From Rhodospirillales bacterium (GTDB lineage: Bacteria > Pseudomonadota > Alphaproteobacteria > Rhodospirillales > Casp-alpha2): a stretch of DNA of 64,000 bases. The notes under the pieces were generated by a model. The model saw nothing but the letters and a program-made list of their open reading frames with translations, had not been told where the DNA came from and did not search any database. Positions 6,872-15,824 of this stretch are shown piece by piece; position 1 is the stretch's first letter, and the number at the start of each line of letters is the position of its first letter. The stretch lies in contig JAJFII010000016.1 of the NCBI GenBank assembly GCA_021775095.1, forward strand, positions 61,930 to 125,929, written 5' to 3'. A program made the position numbers and the translations under genes.

Positions 6872-9007
6872 CTAATTGATAAGGCGGTAGGGTGGTTCGT
6901 AGGTAAAGGTCACGTTCTTTGCCCCTGCAGGTAAACGTACGGCCCAAAAGGTCGTATAGGCCGGAACAATGGGTGTTACAACATTATCTATACGACAAAC
7001 CCAAAAGGGCGAATAGGAATTACCGGCGACAAGCAGTGCGGGTTCCTTTGTGGCTATTTCCAATTCAATCCTGTCTGTACCTGAGGACTTGATTTTAATG
7101 CGGCCCTCCGTCGAAAATCGTTCCAGGCGATCAAAAGACGGCGGCAGGTCGTTCTCCGATAGTATAACCGAACGCTTAAGATCCTCTTCAGATTTATTTG
7201 CCATTCGATTAAGCGCATCGGCATTGTCTGCAGCAATTTCGTAAGCGTCAGACAGAAAAAATCGCGGCAGCACACGTTGGTTCTCATAAATATTGATATG
7301 GGTGCGTCCGGTAAAATTGCCTTTTACATTGATCAACGCTTTATCCCAATTGCTCAAACTGGACCAGGCCTTCTTAGGTTCGACGCCGTTGGCCAATACC
7401 AACTGCGGGTCCGTAAACTGGTCGCGCGAAACGACGTATTTCACATTAGCAAGGGACAGGAAGTTTAATCGATACCTTTCTGAAAGGTTGCGTTTATCCT
7501 TTTTGTCGAGATTGCTTTTCGTGATTCCCATGGTCATTGTCTGTCCGGCTTTTTTGCGCTGTGTGTCGGCGACGGGATCTATGCCGGCTGAGGGTTCATA
7601 CATCTTATCCCAAAACTCGCTATATCTTTTTGAAAAGAGAACAACCGTACCGCCCGCTGTTTCAAGACCATAACCATGCAGTAGGGAATCATAAATTTGA
7701 AAGGAGGATACACGACTGGGATTTCCAGAGGCATTGATTTTCCGGGCCAATTCAGTGAGATCGGGGCTTTCATAGGCTTGCACATAATTTCCCTGCGAAA
7801 CCCATTCATAGGCGACGAAGCTGGATTTTTCCACAATATCGCCAAGGACAAGAACAAACACGGGTGTTAAATACAGATATTTTCTGACGATAGGTGCACG
7901 CCAGGTTCGGTTTTCATTCCTTGCCCAGTCGTAAAAACATTGAAACCCGACGCCGGCCCCAAGAATTACGGCAAAAGTCGACATGTACCAGAGTTTATTC
8001 ATTGAAAAACCACGGATCACCGGTATCACATCATATAAAAGGTATTTGGCAATCGGCAGAAATATTTCAGCGAGGGCGAGGCAGGCAATTAAAAGTCCTA
8101 ACAGTCGGACGTGTGCGTCGCCTTTCCAACGCAGAACAATACCAACTAACATGACGGGACCCAGGAGCGGTAGAGCATTAAAGGCAACGTTGTAAACATA
8201 CGAAAAGCTGGATCTTGGATCGAAGGTAAAGGCAATGATGCGGCCGGGCCCATCCAACAAGGCGTCGATAAATGACAAATTATAATGTTGCCAATTGGCC
8301 CGATGGGATAACGGAGCGTTCATCATTAGCGAAAAAATGTCTTGGGTACGAAACAACATACAGAAAATGAAAAGACCGAATAGGATCACCCAATCCCGCA
8401 TCCGGTATTTTTTCTCAGCAACAAAAAACCAGATTGTCATAATAACAAATGGAAAACCGACAAAAAAATTGATGTGAGTCGTCGTCGCGTAGAAGGCACA
8501 TGCCGCCAGGGTGATCGACCATCGCGCAAGCTTGTCTGGTGACTTAAGCAACCAGGAAATCGTTAAAATCAACAAGGGCAAAAAGCCTGCGGCAGATCCG
8601 TGCAATAAAGCAAAGGAAAGCCAATGCCCGCCAACAAGTGCGGCAAAATAGGCCCCTGGTCTGGCTAAACCAAAGGTGTGACGACCCATAATAAAAAGGC
8701 CAATAACAAAGGCGGCTATTTGGAGAATGTGGCGAATCTGGTAGGCAAGCCATCCAGGCAAGAGTTGTACCAGAATTCGGTCGAAATCCGGCGTGTAACC
8801 GAGCGACAACTGATCGGTGCCGGAGGCGGCAAAGGGGTACCACAAACAGCGATCACAATCGGTGAACTTGTTGCCCATTAAGTGTGAAAATACGGGATCG
8901 AGTTCGTCACCAAAAAGCACAAATGAATATTTGCCAAGAATAAAATATTGGAAACTGGACCAAATAATTATGATTGTTAGAATTTTGAAATCATGGCGTA
9001 ACAACAT
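6872..9007 (-). CDS. YfhO-like multipass membrane protein
   Basis: 711 residues from ATG 9007. The frame is open up to 9163, but the extra 52 residues look non-membrane and 9007 is preceded by GGGATCG. About 12 hydrophobic helices fill the first ~430 residues, beginning ILTIIIIWSSFQYFILG, followed by a soluble domain of about 270 residues. The end (PALLVAGNSYSPFWVCRID ... RLPAGAKNVTFTYEPPYRL) is the YfhO C-terminal beta domain. YfhO proteins are thought to assist glycosylation of wall polymers using lipid-linked sugars, so it probably works with the GT2 just downstream. A second protein of this type is partly visible at 63183-64000. Confidence 0.75.
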   Translation of the reverse strand: MLLRHDFKILTIIIIWSSFQYFILGKYSFVLFGDELDPVFSHLMGNKFTDCDRCLWYPFAASGTDQLSLGYTPDFDRILVQLLPGWLAYQIRHILQIAAFVIGLFIMGRHTFGLARPGAYFAALVGGHWLSFALLHGSAAGFLPLLILTISWLLKSPDKLARWSITLAACAFYATTTHINFFVGFPFVIMTIWFFVAEKKYRMRDWVILFGLFIFCMLFRTQDIFSLMMNAPLSHRANWQHYNLSFIDALLDGPGRIIAFTFDPRSSFSYVYNVAFNALPLLGPVMLVGIVLRWKGDAHVRLLGLLIACLALAEIFLPIAKYLLYDVIPVIRGFSMNKLWYMSTFAVILGAGVGFQCFYDWARNENRTWRAPIVRKYLYLTPVFVLVLGDIVEKSSFVAYEWVSQGNYVQAYESPDLTELARKINASGNPSRVSSFQIYDSLLHGYGLETAGGTVVLFSKRYSEFWDKMYEPSAGIDPVADTQRKKAGQTMTMGITKSNLDKKDKRNLSERYRLNFLSLANVKYVVSRDQFTDPQLVLANGVEPKKAWSSLSNWDKALINVKGNFTGRTHINIYENQRVLPRFFLSDAYEIAADNADALNRMANKSEEDLKRSVILSENDLPPSFDRLERFSTEGRIKIKSSGTDRIELEIATKEPALLVAGNSYSPFWVCRIDNVVTPIVPAYTTFWAVRLPAGAKNVTFTYEPPYRLIN

Positions 9008-9310
9008 ATTTAACGATCCCAACAACTTTATTGTAACAAGATTGAGTGTGTTAATGTGAGGGAGGATTGGCGACGATAACGAGTACTGGATTGGCGATTT
9101 TGAGTCATTTAAACCGAAACATACCAGTATCTTTTTGAATTGGAAGTGATTTCTGAAGGGCATTTAACGGTACCCAATTTTATGGATCCAGGCCCGTGGA
9201 TCTCGGCCGGATCGTTAATTGACCCCCGAGAATAAATTTGACGGTGCCAAACTGAGACTCGATCACAGGCCCTTCATGCCCCGCATTGCCAGAATGTTAA
9301 TCGGCATGGG

Positions 9311-9456
9311 TTAACCGGTGATTGCCAGACGATTCCCAATGGCATCCACCAACATGTGGTCGGGCGTCTCGGCCGCAATAATTTCCGCCAGTTTACGGTT
9401 GGTATAAAGGGTCGGGCCAGGACGCAGGTGTGCGAAAATTACAAAACCCCCGGAGA
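9311..9456 (-). pseudogene. Possible 3' fragment of an unknown gene
   Basis: Read on the minus strand this gives FVIFAHLRPGPTLYTNRKLA, then about 20 more residues ending NRLAITG and TAA. Composition and codon use look like a true coding tail, but there is no start codon. Its upstream side runs into the terminator and the tRNA fragment. It could be a gene cut away before or during insertion of the element. I do not recognise the family, and chance remains possible. Confidence 0.3.
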
Positions 9457-9473
9457 TGATCCCCAGGGGTTTT
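9443..9473 (-). terminator. Rho-independent terminator beyond attL
   Basis: AAAACCCC on one arm and GGGGTTTT on the other form a stem around a short loop. Read on the minus strand it lies just after the 3' end of the duplicated tRNA-Gly fragment, so it is probably the original terminator of the tRNA-Gly gene, displaced 12.6 kb when the element inserted. Confidence 0.6.
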
Positions 9474-9474
9474 G

Positions 9475-9524
9475 ATTGGAGCGGGCGATGAGATTCGAAC
9501 TCACGACTTCAACCTTGGCAAGGT
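9475..9524. repeat. attL: 50-bp copy of the tRNA-Gly 3' end
   Basis: Identical over 50 bases to 22032-22081, in the same orientation. It carries the acceptor end with CCA, the T arm and the anticodon region (cttggcaaggt), but breaks before the D arm, so it is not a functional tRNA. The base before (g/a) and the base after (a/t) differ, which sets the limits. This is the classic duplication left by integrase-mediated insertion into a tRNA gene. Confidence 0.95.
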
Positions 9525-9662
9525 AAATTTCACAAGTTTCTTTAGACTTCCACATTCGCTCCTTATGTTTCATTTCAGTCACAATGCATTGAATTTATGA
9601 TATAAAATGTGTCATATAAAGTATATTGCTGAGATTAGGATTAATCTTGTTTCTCTTATCTG

Positions 9663-9683
9663 GGTGACCCAGAGGTGACCCAG
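9663..9683 (+). repeat. Left arm-type site: tandem GGTGACCCA
   Basis: Two GGTGACCCA copies 11 bases apart, differing by one base in 21 from 21904-21924 and in the same orientation. Placed between attL and the integrase gene, this is where P4/lambda-type integrases have arm-binding direct repeats. Integrase binding is inferred. Confidence 0.6.
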
Positions 9684-9727
9684 AAGGAAATTCAGATAAT
9701 ATTTATGATAGAGGATCTAGCATAGAA

Positions 9728-11023
9728 ATGACGAAACTTAGGAAACGTGACCTCGACACCTTGGAAGCGTCACCAGGACAAACAGTCAGATTGTGGGATG
9801 ACGACCCTCGAGGTTTTGGCGTCTATATGAAGCCGTCAGGTGTAAAGTCCTTCTTTGTTCAATTTCGTTCCCCAGGCACTGATAAGAAACGGCGTTATAC
9901 CATCGGCCAATATGGGCGATTGACGCTCGATCAGGCTCGGACGGAAGCGAAAGATATTCTGGCGCGAATTGCAAAAGGCGAAGACCCTTTAAAAACCCGT
10001 GCCGATGATAAAGTTCGCGCTCGGGATACTGGCCAAACCATGGCTCAAATTTGCGATGATTATATGCGTGATGCGAAAGCTGGGTTAGTCACCTATCGAG
10101 GTGTTGCCAAAAAAGCCAGTACTCTTGCCGTCGATCATGGGCGAATAGAGCGGCATATAAAACCGTTGCTTGGCGACAAACCAGCCCGTGATCTGACAAA
10201 GCGCGATATCGAAAATGCCATGCACGCGGTTAGGCTCGGGAAAACCGCAATCAAGGTGAAAACTGGGCCGCGTGGTCATGCCAACGTCAGAGGCGGCGCG
10301 ACTGCCGCTAATCGTGTTGTCTCGTTGCTGGGTTCGATCTTTTCCTATGTCGAGAAACGGGGCATTCGGGATGATAACCCTGCGCGGGGAATCGAGCGCC
10401 CGGCAGACGGCAAACGGGATCGAGTACTATCACCCGAAGAATATCAGCGCTTGGGACAAGCATTGGATAATCTGGAAAGCACTGGCGCAAATAAGATCGC
10501 CCTTCGTGCTTATCGATTACTTGCATTGACTGGATGCCGTCGGGGCGAAATTTTTGGCCTTAAGAAAACGGAAATAGACGCACACAGGCAATGCCTGCGC
10601 TTGGAAGATACAAAAGCCGGGCAACAAGTTCGCGCTCTTTCTCGTGTTGCGTTAAACATGGCGATCTTGCCGCCCTTTGACAAGAAATCAAAATATGTCT
10701 TCCCGGCAAGCCATGGCAAAAACCATCTGACTGATACCAAGGTTTTCAAACAGGCGTGCTCACTGGCAGAAATTGAGGGCGTATCACTACACACGTTGCG
10801 CCATAGCTTCGCCTCAGTTGCCTTGGAGTTGGAATATAGCGAAATGACAATTGCCGGATTGCTCGGGCATCGATCAAACTCGGTTACGTCTCGATATGCG
10901 CACCACGTAGACAGAGCACTGGTTACGGCAGCGGATCGTATTTCCGTTGTGATCGCTCGGCGGTTGGAAGGCAAAGCCGAATCCGGCGGTGATGTGATTA
11001 CATTGCCGGGGCGAATGGGATAG
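9728..11023 (+). CDS. Tyrosine recombinase / site-specific integrase
   Basis: 431 residues. The N-terminal ~90 residues form a DUF4102/Arm-DNA-binding-like domain (VYMKPSGVKSFFVQFRSPG, RYTIGQYGRLTLDQAR). Residues ~105-215 are the SAM-like core-binding domain. The catalytic domain has Arg271 in TGCRRGE, His355 and Arg358 in HTLRHS, His381 in LLGHRS and the nucleophile Tyr390 in SRYAHH, so all active-site residues are present. It should catalyse insertion and excision at the tRNA-Gly 3' end. It lies 203 bases inside attL and is the first gene of the element. In many tRNA-borne islands the integrase abuts the intact tRNA; here it is at the opposite end. Confidence 0.95.
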   Translation: MTKLRKRDLDTLEASPGQTVRLWDDDPRGFGVYMKPSGVKSFFVQFRSPGTDKKRRYTIGQYGRLTLDQARTEAKDILARIAKGEDPLKTRADDKVRARDTGQTMAQICDDYMRDAKAGLVTYRGVAKKASTLAVDHGRIERHIKPLLGDKPARDLTKRDIENAMHAVRLGKTAIKVKTGPRGHANVRGGATAANRVVSLLGSIFSYVEKRGIRDDNPARGIERPADGKRDRVLSPEEYQRLGQALDNLESTGANKIALRAYRLLALTGCRRGEIFGLKKTEIDAHRQCLRLEDTKAGQQVRALSRVALNMAILPPFDKKSKYVFPASHGKNHLTDTKVFKQACSLAEIEGVSLHTLRHSFASVALELEYSEMTIAGLLGHRSNSVTSRYAHHVDRALVTAADRISVVIARRLEGKAESGGDVITLPGRMG

Positions 11024-11124
11024 TACAAGTTTGGCGGGATAGGGTAGCTCCCGACAAGGCCGGTTTTCCGTACCGGCTTTCCTTGCCGACACTAACTGCG
11101 GAGCATCGAACGGAGGGTGCATTT

Positions 11125-11847
11125 ATGAATTTTGATGATAATCCACCTGAATGTGCTGTCTTGTTAGGAGAGGCCGCTTTGCATTTCTGCGACCCTGAAC
11201 TTCGAGAAAGATGGAGAGAGGCTCCGAAAGGGTCACGGTCGCGGCGTGTGTATCAAGCCGTTAATCTATGGGATGGGCCTAATGCTAATCGTGGTTCGCG
11301 CAATACAAAACCAGATGAATTTGGGATGTATAAACATAACTACGCACGAAAAGCAAAAACCAATCTGATTAAATCATTGCGTGCTGGGTCGTTAATTGCA
11401 TGGGGAAGAAATAGTGATGCGCCAAAAGAATGGGCAATGTTTCCATCCGATTTTTGGGATACATCAAATGTCGATTTTAGAAATAATATAATTTCATTGA
11501 CGAAAAATGGACCGACTTATTCTAGCGTGAAAATAGCGTTGGCAGTCGGAGATACCGATGAAAGCGCAGGACAGCAGTCAAACGATAAAAATATACCTCC
11601 CATAAACGATGGTGCTCCATTGAGGAGCACTTTCAGACCTGACAATAAAGTCCAAAATATAACCACATACCAAGCCCGGATTAAGGGATGGGGTGAGCGT
11701 AAACGTCCGCCAACTCGTGATGAAGACGAAAAATGGATTATGAAGGAATTCAACATGGATCGGGGGGCCGCTAGGAAATTTCGAGAAGCGAATATCAAGC
11801 TCCCATGGGGTAAAAAAGGAAGGCCTAAAAAAGACGCCTACGACTAA
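11125..11847 (+). CDS. Hypothetical element protein
   Basis: 240 residues from ATG 11125, chosen because CGGAGGG lies 7 bases upstream; the frame is open from 11083. The protein is hydrophilic. A C-terminal basic region (IKGWGERKRPPTRDEDEKW, then KGRPKKDAYD) may bind nucleic acid, and the segment DRGAARKFREANIKLPWGKKGRP looks like a small helical domain of replication-related element proteins. No family is recognised. It follows the integrase and is closed off by the hairpin at 11884-11922. Confidence 0.6.
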   Translation: MNFDDNPPECAVLLGEAALHFCDPELRERWREAPKGSRSRRVYQAVNLWDGPNANRGSRNTKPDEFGMYKHNYARKAKTNLIKSLRAGSLIAWGRNSDAPKEWAMFPSDFWDTSNVDFRNNIISLTKNGPTYSSVKIALAVGDTDESAGQQSNDKNIPPINDGAPLRSTFRPDNKVQNITTYQARIKGWGERKRPPTRDEDEKWIMKEFNMDRGAARKFREANIKLPWGKKGRPKKDAYD

Positions 11848-11883
11848 AAATTAATGTGGCAAAATTATTGTGGCGAAAAAATC

Positions 11884-11922
11884 GTGGCAGCCTCCATGCC
11901 AAGTTAGGCTGCCACATTTTTG
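11884..11922 (+). terminator. Rho-independent terminator
   Basis: A perfect 10-bp stem, GTGGCAGCCT with AGGCTGCCAC, with a 12-base loop and then ATTTTTGT. It separates the integrase and hypothetical gene from the AlpA-like and replication genes. Confidence 0.75.
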
Positions 11923-11974
11923 TAATTTAATCATTTCCCTCGTGATCAACTTCAATGTAACGAGAGGAAATCAA

Positions 11975-12187
11975 ATGGCTACCCAATATCTCAATAGAAA
12001 AGAAGCTGCAGCCTATGTGCGGTCAAAAGGCTTGCCTTGTTCTTTAAGCGCAATGGCCAAGGCAGCTACACTGGGTGGGGGTTGTCCCTATCGAACTTTC
12101 GGTCGAAGAGTCGTCTATACCGCAGCCGATTTGGATAATTGGATCGAAGAGCGGCTTTCCGCACCTAAGATTAATACTGCTGGGTAA
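11975..12187 (+). CDS. AlpA-like / excisionase-type DNA-binding protein
   Basis: 70 residues from ATG 11975 with GAGAGGAAA 5-6 bases upstream; the longer open frame from 11870 overlaps the terminator and is unlikely. The sequence YLNRKEAAAYVRSKGLPCS starts a winged-helix domain, ending RRVVYTAADLDNWIEERL, the pattern of MerR/Xis-type helix-turn-helix_17 proteins. Members act as excisionases or as activators of element genes. As the first gene of the replication operon it may be a directionality factor. Confidence 0.7.
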   Translation: MATQYLNRKEAAAYVRSKGLPCSLSAMAKAATLGGGCPYRTFGRRVVYTAADLDNWIEERLSAPKINTAG

Positions 12188-12193
12188 ACGGAA

Positions 12194-12460
12194 ATGACCT
12201 GGAACCAAGTAGGTGATATAGCGCGGCGGAACATCATTTCTATCGCGTTCGACAAATATAAAGTGGCATTAGCAGAGTGGGCACCAAATGATCTGAATAG
12301 CAGAGAGAACTTGGATGTATCTTTGAAGCAACTGGTCGATGTTTGTGGCCAAAATTCAATTGATCGTGACTACCTCCAACTCGCTGTAAAACTACTCCTC
12401 GATAATTTTGACCATTCCGCCGCGAATACACCTGCGGACAACATATGTGAGGCTGTGTAA
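12194..12460 (+). CDS. Small hypothetical element protein
   Basis: 88 residues, starting 7 bases after the AlpA-like gene and ending in a one-base overlap with the next start. The sequence is hydrophilic and mostly helical (VALAEWAPNDLNSRENLDVSLK, YLQLAVKLLLDNF). No family is recognised. The tight spacing puts it in the replication operon. Confidence 0.55.
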   Translation: MTWNQVGDIARRNIISIAFDKYKVALAEWAPNDLNSRENLDVSLKQLVDVCGQNSIDRDYLQLAVKLLLDNFDHSAANTPADNICEAV

Positions 12461-12765
12461 TGTCACGCAAACCTCTAGATTTCGCAAAAATAAATCGCGC
12501 GGCGATGGCCCGCCCCTTGGACATTCTTCAGCGCTGGCTACCAGACGGAAGAGTAGAAGGCCACGAATACGTCGCCAGAAATCCGCACCGTGCAGATAAG
12601 AAATTGGGTAGCTTCAAGACAAATTGGAAAACAGGCCGCTGGGCCGATTGGTCATCTGGCGATAGTGGCGGCGACCTGATCGCCTTGGCGGCTTACCTTC
12701 ATCAAATTTCACAATATGAAGCGGCTCAGGGTATGGCTGAAATGTTGGGAATCGAACATGGATGA
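12460..12765 (+). CDS. Primase N-terminal-like small protein of the replication module
   Basis: 101 residues. The C-terminal half has FKTNWKTGRWADWSSGDSGGDLIALAAYL, a pattern found in the N-terminal region of plasmid and satellite primases (the part that follows the zinc finger, where DNA or gene-content signature GDxxGDxxxL occurs). There is no Cys, so no zinc ribbon. It overlaps the start of the Toprim/ATPase gene by 8 bases. I read it as a separate subunit or split-off domain of that protein. Confidence 0.6.
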   Translation: MSRKPLDFAKINRAAMARPLDILQRWLPDGRVEGHEYVARNPHRADKKLGSFKTNWKTGRWADWSSGDSGGDLIALAAYLHQISQYEAAQGMAEMLGIEHG

Positions 12766-14965
12766 TTTCGCGCCGCTCGATGGCCCAACGTCTAAGCCAC
12801 CTCAAAACCCAATTTCTCAGGGTGATGTCAATGAATGGCAAGCAATTACGCCCGTTCCCGATGATGCCCCGGCTCCGCCACAAGCACACCGGTCGCGTGG
12901 CCTCCCTTCCAAAGTATGGACGTATCGGGATGCTCAAGGCGGGGTAATGTTCTATGTGTTTCGATTCGATAATAAAGACGGTGGAAAAGATATTATTCCG
13001 CTTTCCTTTTACCAGCGGAAAAGTGATCGAGGATGGCGATGGAAAGGGCTTCCCGTGCCCCGCCCGCTTTACAATCTCAATTTATTAGATGCTCAAAAAA
13101 TGTTACCGGTCTTGATTGTTGAAGGTGAAAAAGCGGCAGATGCAGCGACAAACCTTTTCAATGATTACACCATAACAACATGGCCAAACGGGTCTAAAGC
13201 TGTCGGTAAAACAGACTGGAAACCGCTTGCCGGTCGAGATGTTGTTCTGTGGCCGGATACTGATGAGCCGGGTACCAAAGCCATGGCAAATGTTGCCAAT
13301 CAGCTGTGTTCGATTGGCATTAGATCACTTCGGCTGGTTTCTCCACCTGATGGTGTTCCAATTGGCTGGGATGTGGCGGATGCAGTTGCGGAAATCAAAT
13401 CTCAGGTTCGAGAACGTGACGCCGTTGTTTCACTTGTCGTGAATGCTCCTCTGCAAACAATGACGGATCGTTCCGGTGAGTCGAAATCTACTGCGAATAA
13501 GGAGGCTGAAAAGCCGAAACGGAAAACATACCACGATTACTTAAACTCAATTGGTGATATCGAACTATGGCACACCCCGACGAAAGAGGCCTGGGCAACC
13601 GTGGTCGGTGACGAAGGCTCTGTTAATTATCGTATCGAAGGTGCTGAATTTACAACCTGGCTTGATTTCAAATGTGATGATCAAGGGCTTGGTATTCCCG
13701 GTCGTGACAATTCGTCAAAGATGATCGATGCCCTAAAAGCACGAGCTCGATATAAAGGGCCGATGCATAAAACTCATTTGCGGGTATCTGGAAATCTTAC
13801 AGACGCGGTTTATATCGATATAGGTAGCGACGACGGAAAAGCGATTGAGCTTCGCCCGGACGGCTTTAATATTACTGATTCACCTATCCATAAATTCCGC
13901 CGAGTGATGAGTATGCAAAAGCTTTCCCGCCCTGATCAGAACGGATCGATAGATGAGCTTTGGGACTGGGTAAATTGCCAAACTGAAGACGATAAAATGC
14001 TCGTGCTGGCATTCATTACAGCAGCAATTCGACCACAAGGCCCTTATCCATTATTGGTTCTAAGTGGCCCGCCTGGGGCATCAAAATCGGTAACATCCAA
14101 AATCATTCGAAGCTTTATCGATCCAAGTGCCATCCCCCTGGCATCCGCGCCCAGTAAACTTGGTGACTTTACCGCTATTTTGGAAAATTCATGGTTATTG
14201 GTATTCGACAATATCGATAAAATACCAGCGTGGTTATCTGATCATCTATGTATGGTCGCCACTGGCTCGGGTATCCGACAACGGCAACTCCATACGAATA
14301 CAGGCGAGGTTCTGATCGAAGGCGGAAGGCCGGCAATTCTCAACGGAATAGGTGATCTGACGACACGGCCTGATTTGGCTAACCGATGCGTGATTGTCAA
14401 TCTTGAACCGGCTCCTATCCGGCGCGCTGAATATTTGGAAACCAGCAATGGACAAGCCCTATGGCCACTGTTTGAAAAAGCCCTTCCACGTATAGCAGGC
14501 GGTATATATAGCGTATTCTGTGCGGCCATGAAGCATTACAACGATGGTATAGATCATCCAACCGGTAATCCGAGAATGGTTGATTTTGCGGTTTGGGGGA
14601 ATGCTGTTGGTATGGCCATGGGCTGGGAGCCTGGCGCTTTTGATGCCGCCTATCGGGCCAACCGCACTGCGGCTGATGAAATTGCATTAGAAGATAGCTT
14701 CTTGTGGAAATATTTAGAGTCGGTCTTCCCTTCCGGTGACACTAAATGGAGTGGATCGGCTGAAGAGTTTAAAGTAAAAACCCTGCAAGCAATCGACCCT
14801 CCCGAACAACGAAAACGATTCGATTCGTACAAGAACAGCACCATTGGCAAAGAACTGTCACGCATTAAGGCCATTCTAAATCAAAAGGGCTGGCAGGTGC
14901 ACTTTAACAAAACCAATAAACACGGTCGCACTTGGCATATCACTCCACCTGGCACTGAAAAATGA
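12758..14965 (+). CDS. Toprim-domain primase/ATPase replication protein
   Basis: 735 residues from ATG 12758; the in-frame ATG at 12716 lies inside the previous gene. A Toprim-like domain shows EGEKAAD near residue 122 and DTDEPG near 167. The second half is a P-loop ATPase with Walker A GPPGASKS at about 437-444, Walker B WLLVFDNID about 40 residues later, and a GIRQRQLHTNTGE segment like that of helicases of phage and plasmid primase-helicases. It should prime and unwind element DNA, fitting the iteron-like origin candidate 0.5-0.9 kb downstream. It resembles the P4 alpha protein in plan, but the relation is by motif only. Confidence 0.8.
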   Translation: MDDFAPLDGPTSKPPQNPISQGDVNEWQAITPVPDDAPAPPQAHRSRGLPSKVWTYRDAQGGVMFYVFRFDNKDGGKDIIPLSFYQRKSDRGWRWKGLPVPRPLYNLNLLDAQKMLPVLIVEGEKAADAATNLFNDYTITTWPNGSKAVGKTDWKPLAGRDVVLWPDTDEPGTKAMANVANQLCSIGIRSLRLVSPPDGVPIGWDVADAVAEIKSQVRERDAVVSLVVNAPLQTMTDRSGESKSTANKEAEKPKRKTYHDYLNSIGDIELWHTPTKEAWATVVGDEGSVNYRIEGAEFTTWLDFKCDDQGLGIPGRDNSSKMIDALKARARYKGPMHKTHLRVSGNLTDAVYIDIGSDDGKAIELRPDGFNITDSPIHKFRRVMSMQKLSRPDQNGSIDELWDWVNCQTEDDKMLVLAFITAAIRPQGPYPLLVLSGPPGASKSVTSKIIRSFIDPSAIPLASAPSKLGDFTAILENSWLLVFDNIDKIPAWLSDHLCMVATGSGIRQRQLHTNTGEVLIEGGRPAILNGIGDLTTRPDLANRCVIVNLEPAPIRRAEYLETSNGQALWPLFEKALPRIAGGIYSVFCAAMKHYNDGIDHPTGNPRMVDFAVWGNAVGMAMGWEPGAFDAAYRANRTAADEIALEDSFLWKYLESVFPSGDTKWSGSAEEFKVKTLQAIDPPEQRKRFDSYKNSTIGKELSRIKAILNQKGWQVHFNKTNKHGRTWHITPPGTEK

Positions 14966-15099
14966 TTACTCGGGTCAAAGCCTATATACACACAAAAACA
15001 TTTGGTCGCTCTCTAATATTTCTGTCACGTCTTTCGTTGATTTGCCATGTTGGTAATTTACCTATTTGTACCAATCGGCAAAACCTGGAGAGCGAATGA

Positions 15100-15444
15100 A
15101 TGAAAATTTTGAAAATATCCGATCTTCCCGATCTCGCATTACCAGCGGAAGTGGCAGCCGTCTTACGTTGTTCTAAAGCGTTTATCCAAAATGAATGTAA
15201 AACGGGCCGTATGAAGAGTAGTAAAGTTGCTGGAAAACATCTGATTACCCAGGATGCCGTGCGCATCTATATGGAAGAAAACAGAGTGATCGCCCCGGAA
15301 GATAAAAACATGACAAAATCACAACCTGAAATCCAGCCCGCCTTTGTCGATTCCGATGTTATGGCGGAAGCTAGATTACAGCGGGTATTAAATACAGCAA
15401 AGGCCCTTAGACAGACCACACCCAAAGCTAAAACCCTGGATTAA
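15100..15444 (+). CDS. Helix-turn-helix excisionase-family protein
   Basis: 114 residues, with GGAGAG 8-9 bases before the ATG. The first ~60 residues (LALPAEVAAVLRCSKAFIQN, then GRMKSSKVAGKHLITQDAVRIYMEE) form an excisionase/MerR-like helix-turn-helix. The rest is a polar tail. It lies between the replication gene and the candidate origin, so it may bind the origin or act as a second directionality factor. There is a 134-base leader with AT-rich promoter-like sequence upstream. Confidence 0.65.
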   Translation: MKILKISDLPDLALPAEVAAVLRCSKAFIQNECKTGRMKSSKVAGKHLITQDAVRIYMEENRVIAPEDKNMTKSQPEIQPAFVDSDVMAEARLQRVLNTAKALRQTTPKAKTLD

Positions 15445-15671
15445 GCCTGTTACCCCTCACCCCTCAGATGAATAAACGGCACCGAATGCTATGCCGTCAC
15501 CACGTAGAATTATTGGCATCATTGTCTCATGATCTTAAGACTACGGTAACTCGAGAGGCCAACTCATCCGTTTTTATATAAATGACTAAGAAACGGGACG
15601 GCAGGTGACGGGTGGTGACGGCAGATGCAGGTTCAAACTTCTTATACTAACTTATTGATATTTAATAATAA

Positions 15672-15688
15672 GTGGCCGGGTGTGACGG
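15672..15688 (+). repeat. Left arm of 17-bp inverted repeat
   Basis: GTGGCCGGGTGTGACGG, exact reverse complement of 15808-15824. It includes one TGACGG iteron. Confidence 0.9.
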
Positions 15689-15807
15689 CAGTGACGGGTG
15701 TTCTTCTTTAATCTGTTTAAAAATTGGCCATCCAACGAATACAAACAGACAATTTAACGCGTGTATAATTGTAAACATGCCAAAATAACGCGATTTTACC
15801 CGTTTTT

Positions 15808-15824
15808 CCGTCACACCCGGCCAC
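15808..15824 (-). repeat. Right arm of 17-bp inverted repeat
   Basis: CCGTCACACCCGGCCAC, exact reverse complement of 15672-15688. The sequence between the arms is AT-rich (runs such as TTTAAAAATTGG). Confidence 0.9.

Larger units (their letters stand above)
9008..9474. other. Intergenic left flank of the element, with a possible gene fragment
   Basis: Contains the upstream region of the YfhO-like gene and no complete gene. On the minus strand, 9474 down to a TAA at 9311-9313 reads as a short protein-like tail with no start (see the fragment entry). The 3' flank of the tRNA fragment includes a hairpin terminator at 9443-9473. Confidence 0.5.

Noticed and set aside
9008..9163. N-terminal extension of the YfhO-like protein
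   Set aside because: 52 extra residues have no membrane or family pattern; ATG 9007 directly precedes the first helix.
11870..11974. Longer start for the AlpA-like protein
   Set aside because: It would include the terminator hairpin; the ATG at 11975 has a strong ribosome site.
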